The notes below the pieces were generated by a model. It worked only from the letters and a program-made list of their open reading frames with translations. It was not told the origin of the DNA and did not search any database. The position numbers and the translations under genes are program-made. A stretch of DNA of 64,000 nt from Lepeophtheirus salmonis (taxonomy: Eukaryota > Arthropoda > Copepoda > Siphonostomatoida > Caligidae). Shown piece after piece: positions 1 through 11,999 of the stretch (its first letter is position 1; each line of letters starts with the position of its first letter). Location: assembly GCF_016086655.4 (NCBI RefSeq), contig NC_052136.2, forward strand, positions 16,616,001 to 16,680,000, written 5' to 3'.

Positions 1-427
1 TTATATTTTTTGGAAAAAAATTTCAAATATTAAACTTTTTGAAAGTAAAATTTCAAACATTACATTTTTTCAAAAAAATTTCAAAAACAGGTATTAAGAA
101 AAAAATATTTTGGAAAAAAGATTCAAATATAAAATTTTTTGAAAAAAAATGAAATATTAAATTTTTTCCGAGACAAATTTCGAAATTCTACGGTTATTCA
201 CTGAAAATTAAATTTTTACGAAAAAAATTTCAAAAATCTACAGCTAATCACAGAAAACTAATTTTTTGAAAAATTATATTAAATTTCAACTATAAAAGTT
301 TTTGAAAACACAGTTTCAAATATAAAAGTTTTTGAAAACACAGTTTCAAATTTTAAATTTTCTAGTGAATAAGATAAATTCCTTAATTTGAGGGGGCTGT
401 AGGCCCCCCCCCCTTGCGGAGGCCTCT
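1..427 (+). repeat. Family A AT-rich foldback MITE, left end outside window
   Basis: Alternating blocks of the type GAAAAAAATTTCAAATATTAAA run up to a G-run/C-run end (GGGGGCTGTAGGCCCCC) and finish with TGCGGAGGCCTCT, a degenerate form of the family's TGCGGACGCCCCT end. The same architecture recurs at ten other places in the window. The other terminus lies before base 1. Confidence 0.75.
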
Positions 428-1497
428 GCCTTTAATTCTATATAACTAATCATATTGGTTCAACTGTATTTGAGTAACATTTTAAAGGTACTTTAATTAT
501 AAAAGTAATTTCAAAATAACGTTTTGTAAGTAATAATATACATATAATGAGTCAGTTTGAACGTCATTTTTCAAATGGTAAATGGCTTAAGAAAACTAAA
601 AAATAACAATTGAAAGCTAAAACCTTTGCAAAATATACTTTTTTTATCCATACATATCAGCAAATCATTTGATGCAGAAATATAATGGAAAATTACTTTA
701 GAAAGTGGACAATCTTATGAGTTTGAGTATATAAAATTTATTTTTAGGGACTGACACTGAAGAAATATATTTAGGTTTTTACGAATGATTTAGGTTTTAT
801 TTATTTTTAGGAGGACTGGTGAAGTATAATGACTAATATTGAACAATAGCTCAATCTTGTGTATTAAAAAAAAAAATTCATAGCCTTATAGTTCATAGTA
901 TTCCAAAGATTTGGCAAATAAATACGGTGAAGTGACTCTCACTAAAGGAGATTCGATCAAACTATTAAAGCTTATATTCTCTTGGGATCCCTATATCTTA
1001 CAGGTTTCATTCATATGATAAAGATATATCTTTCTATTATGTCCCTTTATATTCCAAAAAAAAAAATATAATATCTAGATACCTAATTATTTTAATTATA
1101 AACTGAATTATTTATTTATTAGTTATTGTTTAATAAGAAAAGTTTTTTATTGTATTTTTTGTTAAAGTTATCGGAACAATAATTATATAGTAAAGTAACG
1201 CAACCTTTTAGTATACTTGCGGTACGTCAATATCTTGAATAAAACTTAAGGAAATGCCTATTTATTTTTTTACTTCATAAATACATTTATGCATTTCATA
1301 GATATTTAATAGTCATATTTGGGGGAATGTTAAGCTTTGTATTCAAATTTGAGGGATGATTTAAGATACTCAAGAGCTTAAACTAGCGTTAAAAACCTAT
1401 TTTTTATTGAAGAGACTTAAATTGGACCCAATATGGCCTTTTCAAATAAAATGTGTCAATTTCTTAGTCTTTAATTTTAACAATCAATTTTGCTATA
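428..1497. other. AT-rich spacer, nothing recognised
   Basis: No long open frame, convincing splice-flanked exon or repeat end was seen. Only short homopolymer A/T runs are present. Confidence 0.5.
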
Positions 1498-1633
1498 TTA
1501 ACCCTTTCAGACCCACAAGGAATTGAAAAGAAAATCAAAGATAATTATAGTCAATTATTGATCTCTTTGATCATATTAGAACTAATTAGAATTATTTTTT
1601 TTAATAACTTCAATAGTTTCGCCAGAATTTGAT

Positions 1634-1649
1634 GGGACACTGGTGTCCC
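1634..1649. repeat. piggyBac subterminal palindrome
   Basis: GGGACACTGGTGTCCC is near-palindromic. It matches, in inverted orientation with one mismatch, the sequence at 3076-3091 near the other end of the element, so it is a likely transposase-binding subterminal repeat. Confidence 0.7.
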
Positions 1650-1829
1650 TGAGGGTGTGCACGGTAATTTTTTATTATGCATAAACAAAATTCTAAAGTT
1701 ACGTTATGGAGTTGAATTCTTAACATTTCTTAATTATTTTGATGTACTTTTTATTTATAATTCAATTAAGTAATAATTCTAATATGAAAAATTGATTAAA
1801 ATTAATCAATTAACTGCTTTACTTGTGAA

Positions 1830-2490
1830 ACATAATGAAGCAATTTATATCTCTTAGAAAGTATAAAGCAAGATTACATGCCATACAAATGACCAAAGTT
1901 CGATTTTCTATATTTCTGCTTGCACAGTGAGCATATCTTTTTCTTTTTGTTCAAACTCCGGAATATTTCTACTATGATTGTCCATTATAAAAGTTTCCTT
2001 TTTTGCTTTTGATTGGTCTAGACGATTGGGTTGCCCTCTTACGGCCTTCATAATAATTAATCAGACTCTAATCAATCACAACTTTGAAGTCAAGAAACGA
2101 TAATTAATTTGGATATTCAATGTTATAAACGATAGAAGATCGAAGAAGATCCTTAGATAAAATTGTGTTGATGACTGAACCTTAGTGTTATGAAGCAGTT
2201 CTTTTGATTTATGAGAACGACTCCTCCATGCCTTTGTTGTACAGCTAAACAATTGTAGGGCAAAAATTTTGTGAGCCTTCTGTTTAGATAAACTATCAGT
2301 GGTCTTAAAGTATATGTTTTATCACTCTAATCCTCTTTGAAATTATCATCAAAGTGAAAATTTCGAAGTATCACAATAACGACGTTAAAGTTGGCGTAAG
2401 GAGTCAATGAAGCATCTTATGCATCCGTTTCTGTGGTAACCTCTTCATCAACCTCATTTTCATCAGCACTGTCTGCTTCGTCTACAATAC
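1830..2490 (-). pseudogene. piggyBac transposase pseudogene (fragments in several frames)
   Basis: Reading the minus strand from 2490: first an acidic stretch, DEADSADENEVDEEVTTETD, like the acidic leader of piggyBac transposases. Then a DDE-domain fragment containing TYTLRPLIVYLNRR (the family's K-x-R-P-L-I-D-x-L-N region), shifted in frame. Next a segment ending LSFLDFK..LINYYEGR, and last a C-terminal part with a basic KKKKICSLCK stretch. The latter corresponds to the start of the cysteine-rich C-terminal finger (CxxC retained, later cysteines mostly lost). Stops and frameshifts interrupt every frame, and the catalytic aspartates are not all identifiable. The gene is dead. The family call rests on motif order plus the TTAA-flanked ends. 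Confidence 0.75.
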
Positions 2491-3765
2491 AACAAATTTA
2501 GTTACTAATAGTACAGCCAAAAAGGTTAAAATATCTTATTCTTTGTTTTGTTTTTCTTTTATGAACAACTCCACATTCAATAGTAAAGTATAAAAAAAAA
2601 TATTTGTATGTAAGTTTATTACATGCTAATCTCTCTACTAATAAATATTACTTTATTATGAATACTCTAAAAGGACAAAAACCATAGATGCATTTCCCAT
2701 CCTGAACAAGTTTTAAAATCTAATAAAAAGAAACAAAAGTGACTTTTCAACGCCAGTGGACACAACAATTTTAAACTGCCATTACATTTGCATTTTTCAT
2801 CAAAACATAGAAAGTTTTTCAACAATTACTCCTTACACTATAAAAATATTAAACAATCAATAAAAATTTAAATTATCAATACATAATAAGCATATGAAAG
2901 ATAAAATTCTATGGAATTCTAAAAAATGATATAGTTTGAAGACTAGCAGGAATATAAAGTCCTATGACAAAATGCTTTTGTATAAATTTTAGAGATCAAC
3001 TATTAATCTTTCTAATAACTTACAAATATCTTAAATATAATGAAAAATAATGCAAGGATGAAGGAATGAAAATGCGGGACACCAGTATCCCGTCGGTGCA
3101 AAAGGGTTAAGTGTCATTTGTGGTACATGCAAAGGCTTAATAAGAATAAATTGACGATAATTCGTCAAAGAGTAGAAATGTAATCAAAAAATCATTATAG
3201 CTTGTTTTTTGTTGACTAGCCAAACTTAGTACTTACATACATAGATAGCTTCCCACAATTAGTATTATATCAACTAACCACAATGTATTTTATGTATCTT
3301 AAGTGTATTTTATGTATCTTAATTGTATTTTATGTAAAAATGAGATAATAATTATTTGTATATAATCTGTTTATTTTCATCATGAATAAACTATTTTAGT
3401 AGAAGACATATCGTTTTGAAAAAGTTGTAGATATTTAGTAAGTTAGAGAATAATATTCTGATGTTTTATTGATTCAAGTTATTTTTTATGCAAAAGTAAT
3501 GGAAAATTTTGGGAAATAATACATAAAGTCATAGAAGCAAATATGTATCTTTCTTGTAATAGTAAATGTGTCAATATGGATATAATATGAAGCTTTATTT
3601 ATTGGAATTTGATTGTAAAATAGGTCATTTAGCAAAGAGAAAAAAGCATTTAGATAATCATAGACAAGCATATCAATAAAGAATTGAAATGCTTGTTTTA
3701 AATTAGGATAGACATTACAACAACGGAGTTCTAATGAAAATCGTGTGTATTTTGGGCATGTACAA

Positions 3766-4000
3766 AAAAATTGAAAATGAACAAGGAAACACTGACAATT
3801 TCGAGGATATTTTGGGGAGGAGTAGCTTAGCTGTCATGACGTTTTATTAAATTAGCTGCAACTAGCTGTGACGAAGGGGAAGGAAATAAACAAGGACTTT
3901 TGCAAGAATTACTCCGACGTCGATCTTCGATTCTACTCTGAGGCCAATAAGGGGTTACAATTATAACTCCGCAACAAATGCTCAAATGAACAAAAAATAC
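3766..4000. repeat. Family B interspersed repeat
   Basis: The stretch from 'GAGTAGCTTAGCTGTCATGACG' through 'ATTACTCCGACGTCGATC' to 'ATAACTCCGCAACAAATGCTC' recurs in the same order at 7555-7800 and 63430-63650. Pieces occur at 11872-11985 and, inverted, at 17345-17630. I see no coding potential or terminal repeats, and its class is unknown. Confidence 0.7.
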
Positions 4001-4565
4001 ACCGGATTTTTATCGCTATTGATCATCTAAAATTTAATACTTTTATTCCATCACGCAACCTTTGATCTGGAAAGAAAGAAAAAATTGTCAAACTCAAAAT
4101 TATTATTCAATAATTGTAGAGAATTGTTGACGACTTCACATGAGCTAATTAAAATTTAACTCATCAACATTCAGAACACTGATAGGAGGAAAGGAAGCAA
4201 AATCATCGATAGCTGATAAAAATACAGAGTGTATACTTTAATATCGTGAGGTAAAGTCGTGCCTAAAAGAAAACTATTGGGGGATATTCACAAACCACAC
4301 GTGTCTGTTTATGAAAGAGGGGGATCCGGCATAAAACCACGTCCATTCTAGTTGTGTGGGGGGAGGGGGGGACTTAAAACCATGTAGACTTGAATAACGT
4401 ACCAAAACGGCATAAGTGACGTCAGAGGGAACATGGGGACAATAAACATTATAAAATGAAAGATGAAAAAACTTTTTAATAAGAGAATAAAAAGACTTAG
4501 GGGTTAGAATTATATAAAAAAACCATGTTCTTTATGAATTATCCTTAATATTACTAATATATTCC

Positions 4566-5158
4566 AGTGGTTCTCAAACTGCAGTACTCCTATCCATCGT
4601 AGTACGTAAGTAGATTAAACATATTCTACTTTATATTTTAACATGGTGTCAAATCCAACAATTATGAACTTGAGTGAATTATTTTCAAATTTAAAAAAAC
4701 TCAATCGACTTCATATTTTATTGAGTTGGTTTGATTTGTACCACTAAACCTATTCAAATGGTCAATACCTTTGTTGGGGATGTCTCTAAGTGGTTATCTA
4801 ATCAATCATTATTTCGAATAAGGACATTTTAATCTCTGAGGAGACAGACTAAACATAAACAATGTTTTTGCTTCAGATTGCAAGATCCCACAATTGCTAG
4901 AACATATGTATATACATATGTATTAGTGATCATCGAGGGGAACAAATGAGTAATATACTAAAAGTATTTTTTTGAGTATTCATTAACTAAAGGCCGTCAA
5001 CAACCTTGTAGCTACTTGAATTTCTGTTCTTTTATTTCCTATTTAAATGTATGAACTCGAATCGACTTGGTTCGGTTTGACTCAACTCAATCAACTCATG
5101 TCGGCAGGACAGTCGTTTACCCATTATGGTACCCACTCTAAAACGTTAGAGAACTACT
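4566..5158. mobile_element. hAT-type nonautonomous element
   Basis: The left end AGTGGTTCTCAAACT is inverted at the right end (AGTAGTTCTCTAACG when read inward), the classic hAT MITE terminus. Flanking 8-mers TATATTCC (4558-4565) and CATATTCC (5159-5166) agree at seven of eight bases, fitting an 8-bp target duplication. There is no transposase frame inside, so it must have been mobilised in trans. Confidence 0.75.
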
Positions 5159-5784
5159 CATATTCCCTTATAGCTATTGCCTAATATGATAGATACAAAT
5201 ATCGAAAAGTAACAAAAACTTAAATTACACCTTCTTGGGGGTATTTTCAATAGGAAGCTTTTTGGGTAATTACACATAAATCTAATCTCTATGTAATCCT
5301 ACAAAATTAGCAATAATTGAACCTTATAATAATAATCATATGAGTAGATATGAGCATTCTTTTATATTATTTGAATAGTATATGATCAGACATCGGTTTA
5401 ATTTGATGGAAATTGAGAATTTACATTTTCATATTATATATATCCGTAAATGTTGGGGTAATTGTTTCCTACAAATAGGGTTATTTTCTAGAAGTACTTT
5501 ATAGGGTATTTCAATTCTTGTCAAGGTGAATTAAGTAAATTTAAAAATGTATTTTTGAACTAACTTAGAAAATAACTTTAATAATTTTTTTACTTAAAAA
5601 TTGTTAAAAATCCGAATGTAAAAAGATTGTAGTTTATTATCGTTGTTTACAATTCTACCCCGTCCTTATCTTGATTATATCTTCTTTTCTCCAACAAGGA
5701 ACAGAAAAAATAGCCCAAAAAGAGTATGTATTTAGCCAATTTATCATCATTTAAATACATATTATTCAATAATTGTTCATATCC

Positions 5785-6005
5785 AGGAGCGTCCACAGTA
5801 TTATATTGGGGAGGGCCTTGGTTCTTGGTAATATAATTTTCAAAAAAAAAAATTTCAAATAATAATTTTTTTGAAAAAAATTTCATTTATTAAATCTTTT
5901 GGAAAATACATTTTTGGAGAAAAATTTTTAAAAATCCAGAGCTATTCGAAGAAAATTAATTTTTTTTTCCTGAATAAAAATTTAAAAAATTAAACTTAAT
6001 TTGTA
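5785..6005 (+). repeat. Family A MITE copy, right end lost
   Basis: It begins AGGAGCGTCCACAG, followed by the family's TTATATTGGGGAGGG and then alternating A/T blocks. The expected C-rich right end is absent. Confidence 0.65.
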
Positions 6006-6659
6006 ATATTGGACCTTTATTTCGTTCATAATTCATTCATAGATTAACAAGAGATCATTCAAGTTTAACCAATCCATGTTCCAGAGACAAACCAGAAGGA
6101 AAAAGTAGAAGGAAGAGCAACAGCTCACTAAGGATATATTGCAAATTGTCAGTTTAGTGAAGACGGTGTTATCCCACTTAAATACTTGTGTTTTATTGTC
6201 CACTATTATTTTTCTATTCATTTTCCTTTACCAGTGTTCAAGGTGCTGTGTACAATAACCCAGCAATTATTTCATATTTATTCCATATTGGGAATAGTTG
6301 GTTAAATACTTCCAACTGATTGAAGGCATGGTATTCTATTTATTTTTTGAAGGAAATGTTGCAGGGTACAATAAAGGTAATAATACCGTTTTGAAAATTT
6401 GTGAATAAATACAACTTACTCTAATAAAATAACTAATTAATTATCATATATTTTTTCTAAGGACAGTTTTAAAATATATATGTATATTTTGAACGCATCA
6501 CTCTTTAAAATCTTCACTTCTGATGTGTTTATTCCATGATACTCCAACAATATTTCATCATGATCTTAATAAAGTAACTCATTTCCTTTGAAACCTATCA
6601 GACATTCATAATTAATAAGGAAACTTATGAATGAGGAACAAAGAAATACTTTGAGGATG

Positions 6660-6900
6660 TGTTACTCCACCTACATAAAAATGTACACTCTAGTGGTTGT
6701 CAACTGTCGATTTTTCTACTTCTTTTGTCCTTATCAGTGGTCTGAACGTTGATTGGTGTAATTCTAATGAACTCTTGTAGAGTTATTAACCATTCCCATT
6801 TGAATGAGCAGGGCATACTTGTGACGCATTTGATAATTTCCAATTGGTTTTTGGGTCATTTTTCTGCTTCTGTTTAGTGGGAAGGCTCCGAGATACCATA
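6660..6900. repeat. Family E repeat, copy 1
   Basis: The order 'GTTGTCAACTGTCGATTTTTC', 'AACGTTGATT', 'TAACCATTCCC' and 'TTTTTGGGTC' is shared with 16140-16400. Shorter pieces of the same motif occur near 9230 and, inverted, near 51750. The family is unclassified. Confidence 0.5.
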
Positions 6901-7389
6901 AAGTGAATGTAGTGTTGACAAGTTTTTTTCACATGATATCCAAGTACATAATTTATAATAATAATTATCGTTTTTAATTTAAGTTATTACATCTATTATT
7001 TTAGGTAACACAAACAAAAGGAAGTAAATCAAATTCAAGGACAGTGTCGTCGTCGTCGTATTGGTCTTCTTTAAATGGCTATATGTGTATAATTGCTTTT
7101 CTCCAATGAAGATTCATTGTATTTCCTTCATACATGAGTAGAAAATTCGATTCTTCCTCGGAGCAAAAACTGGACACAATGAATATCTACTACATACACC
7201 ATTAATTAATTTTTACCTTGAGCATAGATACTTATACCCTTGTAACTACTTAAATATGTAACTACAAATTTCTAGAGGCATCTTATACCCTCCGAACTCT
7301 ATAAATAATATTATAATAAGGTATTTCGTGGTGGTAGGTAAGAGTATAAACATGGATATTCATATCCTTCTTTAAGGACGTATCGGGCC

Positions 7390-7800
7390 TTTATATGGAA
7401 CTTAAAATTGATTCCACTCCGTTCCTGATATCAATCTTTGAAAAAGTCACAAATTTTAAAGCCCCTCTACAAGTTAAAATTGTCGCTAATATTATAGTTA
7501 GTGATGCTAATCGGAAGCATTTTGGGTATGTTAGAATAAAGAAACCATAAATTATCATGGTAACCCTTGACAATTTGAAGAATGTTTTGGAGAAGAAGAG
7601 CTTAGCTCTCATGATGTTTCATTAGATCAGTAACAAGCAGCTGTGATAAGGGAGAAGGGGGAGAAGGAAATGAAAAAAAAACATTGGCAAGAATTACTTC
7701 GACGTCGATTCTCAATTCTGCTATAAATCTAACAAGGACTTACAATTAATACTCTTCAACAAATTCTCAGGGTTATCTCAGGGGTAGTCTTTTATGAGCC
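7390..7800. repeat. Family B interspersed repeat, extended copy
   Basis: It holds the AGCTTAGCTCTCATGATG, TTACTTCGACGTCGATTCTC and CAACAAATTCTCAGGGTTAT landmarks of family B. Upstream of them is a segment (TGACAATTTGAAGAATGTTT) that recurs inverted at about 17590. The 73-codon minus-strand frame here is not conserved between copies and is not called as a gene. Confidence 0.6.
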
Positions 7801-9578
7801 CATGCAAATGTTCCATCCGGTTTAGTATACATCAATGATAGCTTGTGAATAGCATAAAGAAAGTTTTACATTTTCTGACTGACATTTGATGATGATATAG
7901 AAGTTCTTCTCCATGAAACTTATTCTAGGTTTATCTTTTTGATTATCTTTGCTTAAAGAGATCTAATCTCTTCAGGCCTCATCGCTCAGTCCAAGGGTCA
8001 ACTTTGAGTCCCTCTCCCACCCTGGAATACTCCGTAACAGACAACCTCTTCCACATAATGAAACCTTCCATTTACTTTCATGATCCTCCAAAGTGCTGAT
8101 TGTATCTCTGTTCCCCTACTTCAATAATATATTATTTCCTTATTATTAGAAGGTTGGAATAATTGAATTTCAACTATCAACTGTCCCTGCCTCAAATTTT
8201 GAGATAGAAAGAGAAAGTATGATGAACGGGTCAACTTATACAATGTACCCTAAGCATTACTATACATAATAATAGTTTACATAAGTACTTTATAAGGGTG
8301 TATGGGTTTATTAATCTCTCAAAATTATATACTTGTTTAACCCATATTCGGGCCACATATTCATAATTAGAATCAAACCTATTTTGGCTAACTAGGAGTT
8401 TTTGTTGCAAAAAGAGTAAAATATCTATGGTGTAGGTATGGATTACGAACTATGATAGTGGATCACAAATAAAATGTCTAAGGTATAATAAAAAATTCCG
8501 TCTTTATTAAAACAAATAGTAATATTCGAAATTATTTTCCATAAAAGAAATCGCGTTTAAAAAAATGAATAATAACTACAAGTTGTATTTAGTTTAGTTT
8601 TCCAATTAGAACATTAATTATATACAAGTATGTCTACTAAGTAATCATTGTCCAAGTGTCACACACTATAATATAATCCTATTCCTACATATTTTTTAAA
8701 TGGCTCTTTTGTCCTCCTCGTGTTCATTAGTTGACTTTAATGATAGAAAATACTTATAACCCAGAAGTTATGAGTAAAAGTATCCTTATAAGATTCCAAA
8801 AAGTTTTGATTGAATGATTTAGAACGGCAAGATTATTCTTTTTAAAAAGGATATAACTTTGATAGGCTCATCAATATATCGAATATAAAAGAATTCATCT
8901 TGTAAGATTTACTCTCCATCAAAAAATCTTCAAAGGATAAAAAAAAAGTGTTTGTTAGGGATGTATCGATACCAAAGCTTAGACTTACGGTTCAATTTTA
9001 AATTTTAAGGGCTGGTCTGAACAAAGCACAAACTTGGATTTATGACATCATCATCCTCAATATATCTTCACCAATAATTATAAAAGTAATTTATACTTTA
9101 ACGGATTGATCTATTTTCCAAATGAATGTCAATATCTTGAGGAAACAAATTCTAAAAAATATCATTTATTGATTCTAGAATAACCACAATTGAGATATTA
9201 TAAGAGAAATATGACAGTCCTGATGTCTGATAAACAACATATCAACTGTCGATATTTGAGTTATTGGAGAAGGGGGAGTCATCAACCATTATCAAGTAGT
9301 TGTCAAAGAATATCAGGACGAACTCGAAGAGCCAATGGATCAATGAATTGATCGATTTTTTGCAAGGACTAAATCTTTAAAACAATTCATGAATCCCTTT
9401 CATTCGTTTCCGTTGAATTCATCATGATCAAGAGTCACTGAAGTGTATGAACTCCCTTCCACTTCGTAATCCCGTCATAATCTAATTTGTCAACTAAACA
9501 AATTGAGAATTCATTAGTTTCAATTCACTCTTTTCCAACTAGTTATCTTTTAAAGCACTTTAATCCTAGTCTAATCTC
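7801..9578. other. AT-rich spacer, nothing recognised
   Basis: No supported coding exon or transposon end. The motif at about 9230 (ATCAACTGTCGATATTTG) is a short piece of family E. Confidence 0.45.
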
Positions 9579-9910
9579 AGGGGCGTCTGCAAGATTATAT
9601 TTATTCATTTTTTAGGGCGGATGGTTTTTGGATTTTAAAAAAATATATATTTTTTGAAAAAAATTTCAAAAATCTATAGCTATTCACAGAAAATCAAATT
9701 TTAAACATTAAATTTCTTCAAAAAATATTCAAAAATCTAGAGTTATTCAGGGAAAAATAAATTTTTTGGAGCAAAAATTTGAAAAAATTCAATTTCAAAT
9801 ATTAAATTTTTCCGAATTTATTTTTTTAAATGCATAACTATTCAAAAAAAATTTGGGGGAAAAAAATTAAATTTTTGGTTCTGCTGAATAATTTTACCGA
9901 ATTACGAAAT
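9579..9910 (+). repeat. Family A MITE copy, right end unclear
   Basis: It begins AGGGGCGTCTGCAAG and continues with TTATATTTATTC, a G-rich GGGCGGATGG block and then the alternating A/T interior. The C-rich terminus cannot be found. Confidence 0.7.
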
Positions 9911-10736
9911 TTTTTTTTAGTATTTTAGTTTTTTTAACCTCTGAAGTTGCTTTAAATAATCCCACTTTACTTAACCTAATTTTTCCTTTTAAGGAAGATA
10001 TTGAATAGGCCGAAAAAATAAAAAGGAGATGTCTCCTCTAAAATGCGGGGATAGGCCTTAATTATGAATAATCATAGCAAATAAAATTTTACTCAACTAA
10101 TTCCAATTATAAATTGCTATAATGTACTGTGATATCAGCGAAAAAAATATTCTTGATAGAAGGCCCATGTTGAGGACCAGTCAACCCTTGTGTTTGTTTT
10201 GTAGGGGGTTTACGGAAACATCAAGCCATTAACAATATGTGTATCTGTTTGTAGCTTTTTTTGAATTGCAAAGTAGACAAGATCATCTCACTCTGACGAA
10301 TTTGTAACCGTCATCTTTAAGAAAAGTTGGTTTATATCAAAGATTCCATATGATATATGAAAGGTTGATGTAGAAGGGATAGTTTCCAGATACAAAACAT
10401 TGTTTACATCCCAAGAACAAATAATCCTTACTTACATTATCTCTCTCCGTCTTACAGAAGGGAAATGGAAACGAATCAAAACATCTAAATATTTATAAAT
10501 GACACTTCTCTATTTAAAAAACAAATATATTATTTTGAACTTTATTTACATGTATAATTGGTTCCTTCATTATTAAAAAAAGAACTTTCATATTTTCTTA
10601 TATACATATATGTATTATGTGAGATTGAGTATATATGTATACACGAGAGTAAAAACCAAGATTTAGGTTTGATTTGAAGGTTCAAATGTTTTGAAACACC
10701 AGTCAAACCTGTATGAAGCCGTGCAAGTGTTACCTC

Positions 10737-10955
10737 TTATACAAGGTGTCTTACTTTGTAAAAATTCTTAATTTGAAATCTGTATATGAGAATGAGAGGC
10801 TTAAAACAGGTGGTTGTTAAACTAAGTTTGACTGTAGTTTCATACTCTTCAGAGTCAGTGTTATTCTTTGACACATTTTCCAATTCGTCTTGTTGGTCAG
10901 ATTTCGTCTCATGTTTTGTTATACTTCGTTCCGTCTTCGTCACATTTAGCCACAT
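10737..10955 (-). CDS. Unrecognised 72-codon open frame inside TIR element
   Basis: The frame gives a hydrophilic, charged N-terminal part containing KTERSITKHETKSDQQDELE and then ENVSKNNTDSEEYETT. It ends in a hydrophobic tail (FKPLILIYRF). The start is an ATG in a weak context. I recognise no domain, and composition alone does not prove coding. Because it lies centrally between the inverted ends, it could be a remnant of the element's own protein, or one exon of it; the tail could be read-through into an intron. Confidence 0.25.
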   Translation of the reverse strand: MWLNVTKTERSITKHETKSDQQDELENVSKNNTDSEEYETTVKLSLTTTCFKPLILIYRFQIKNFYKVRHLV

Positions 10956-11057
10956 TTTTATTTCGTTGCAAAGGGGAAAGCTTTGTTTTAGTCATATGAA
11001 ATATAGTAAAATTTCGAGTAGTCATAGGCATACAAAAAACATTTGTTGACAAATGAT

Positions 11058-11082
11058 TTTTGTCCATTTCGGATGGACAAAA
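11058..11082. repeat. Perfect 10-bp hairpin with TTCGG loop
   Basis: TTTTGTCCAT (11058-11067) pairs exactly with ATGGACAAAA (11073-11082) across the loop TTCGG. It lies inside the unclassified TIR element. Confidence 0.8.
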
Positions 11083-11764
11083 TTAATACTGCACAAAGTA
11101 TATATTACACATTTATTGATAGGCTACTTTATTTAATGTCCAGTTTTTGAGAAAATGTCTTCTTATTTTTTTGTATTAACTAGGCAGAACGAACTATGGT
11201 ATCAAAAAGGCACTATTGATTTTTTTTTAAATATGATTAATATACATATGTAAATTTCAACTATGTATTTTCAAAATTCAATTTAAATAAGTTCTAAACT
11301 AAATATTTGACGGTAAATTTAGTGACTCCAATGGAGGAAAAAATGAAAAATATCATTTAAGAAATGGGTTTTCTATATTTAATTTCTGGTAAAGCCCCTT
11401 CTTCTTTTAAATATTTATTTTATTTTGTCCTCAAATCGAACCTAAACCAAGGTTTTTAGCCCCAGCTATAGATATATATTGTAAATTAACCTTATACCAA
11501 AAGATATCAATTGAATTGAAAACAATCAATTCATCTCTATTTGATGTGTCAGAACTTTATCTTCAGGGATATACATCAACAATGAATACTCGATGCAAAT
11601 CCTACACCTGCTAAATCGAGGTGTAATCAAACACATTTTTGACTGAATCTCTAAAATGTATAAAATAATACTCTAGATAATGTTGGGTTAGTTCTAATTT
11701 ATTTCGACTAGTCTATTCCAGTCTTAGGACCGGTACTTCAGAGAGAAACCATAACAGTTAGAGT

Positions 11765-11871
11765 TGTGAATTCTACGCACTTTCCGTGCGAAAAAATAAA
11801 TGAAATTTTCTAGTATAATTCAAAAATTCCTTAATTTTTATCCTTCCAGTCCACCCCCTGTGGACGCTCCT
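11765..11871 (+). repeat. Family A MITE, right end only
   Basis: Only the 3' part is present: 'TTTTCTAGTATAATTCAAAAATTCC', a C-rich block, and the terminus CTGTGGACGCTCCT. A family B fragment abuts directly (11872-11985: 'GATTAGCTTAGCAGACATGAGG'). Confidence 0.65.
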
Positions 11872-11999
11872 AGGAGATTAGCTTAGCAGACATGAGGTTT
11901 CTTAAGTTCAGCGGGATCTAGCAAGGACTCGTATGTGGATTTTCTACTCTACCGTGACTCCAACCAGGACTTGCCCATTTAACTGCCCCAAAAAAATTA

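Larger units (their letters stand above)
1502..3106 (-). mobile_element. piggyBac-family transposon, decayed, TTAA target site
   Basis: The element lies between two TTAA tetranucleotides (1498-1501 and 3107-3110), the hallmark piggyBac target duplication. The ends are inverted: the left begins CCCTTTCAGACCCAC and the right, read inward, begins CCCTTTTGCACCGAC. Inside each end is a palindromic subterminal repeat: GGGACACTGGTGTCCC at 1634-1649, and its near-complement GGGACACCAGTATCCC at 3076-3091. Subterminal inverted repeats are typical of this superfamily. At about 1.6 kb it is shorter than an autonomous element (usually 2.3-2.5 kb), so part of the interior has been lost. It carries a broken transposase on the minus strand. 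Confidence 0.9.
10651..11461. mobile_element. Unclassified ~810-bp terminal-inverted-repeat element
   Basis: The left end reads TAAAAACCAAGATTTAGGTT then TGATTTGAAGG. The right end, reverse-complemented, reads TAAAAACCTTGGTTTAGGTT then CGATTTGAGG. This is an inverted match of about 31 bp with roughly six differences, counted by eye. No clear target duplication is visible. The interior holds a minus-strand open frame (10737-10955) and a strong hairpin at 11058-11082. The ends do not match the mariner, hAT or piggyBac ends seen elsewhere in the window. Confidence 0.6.
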
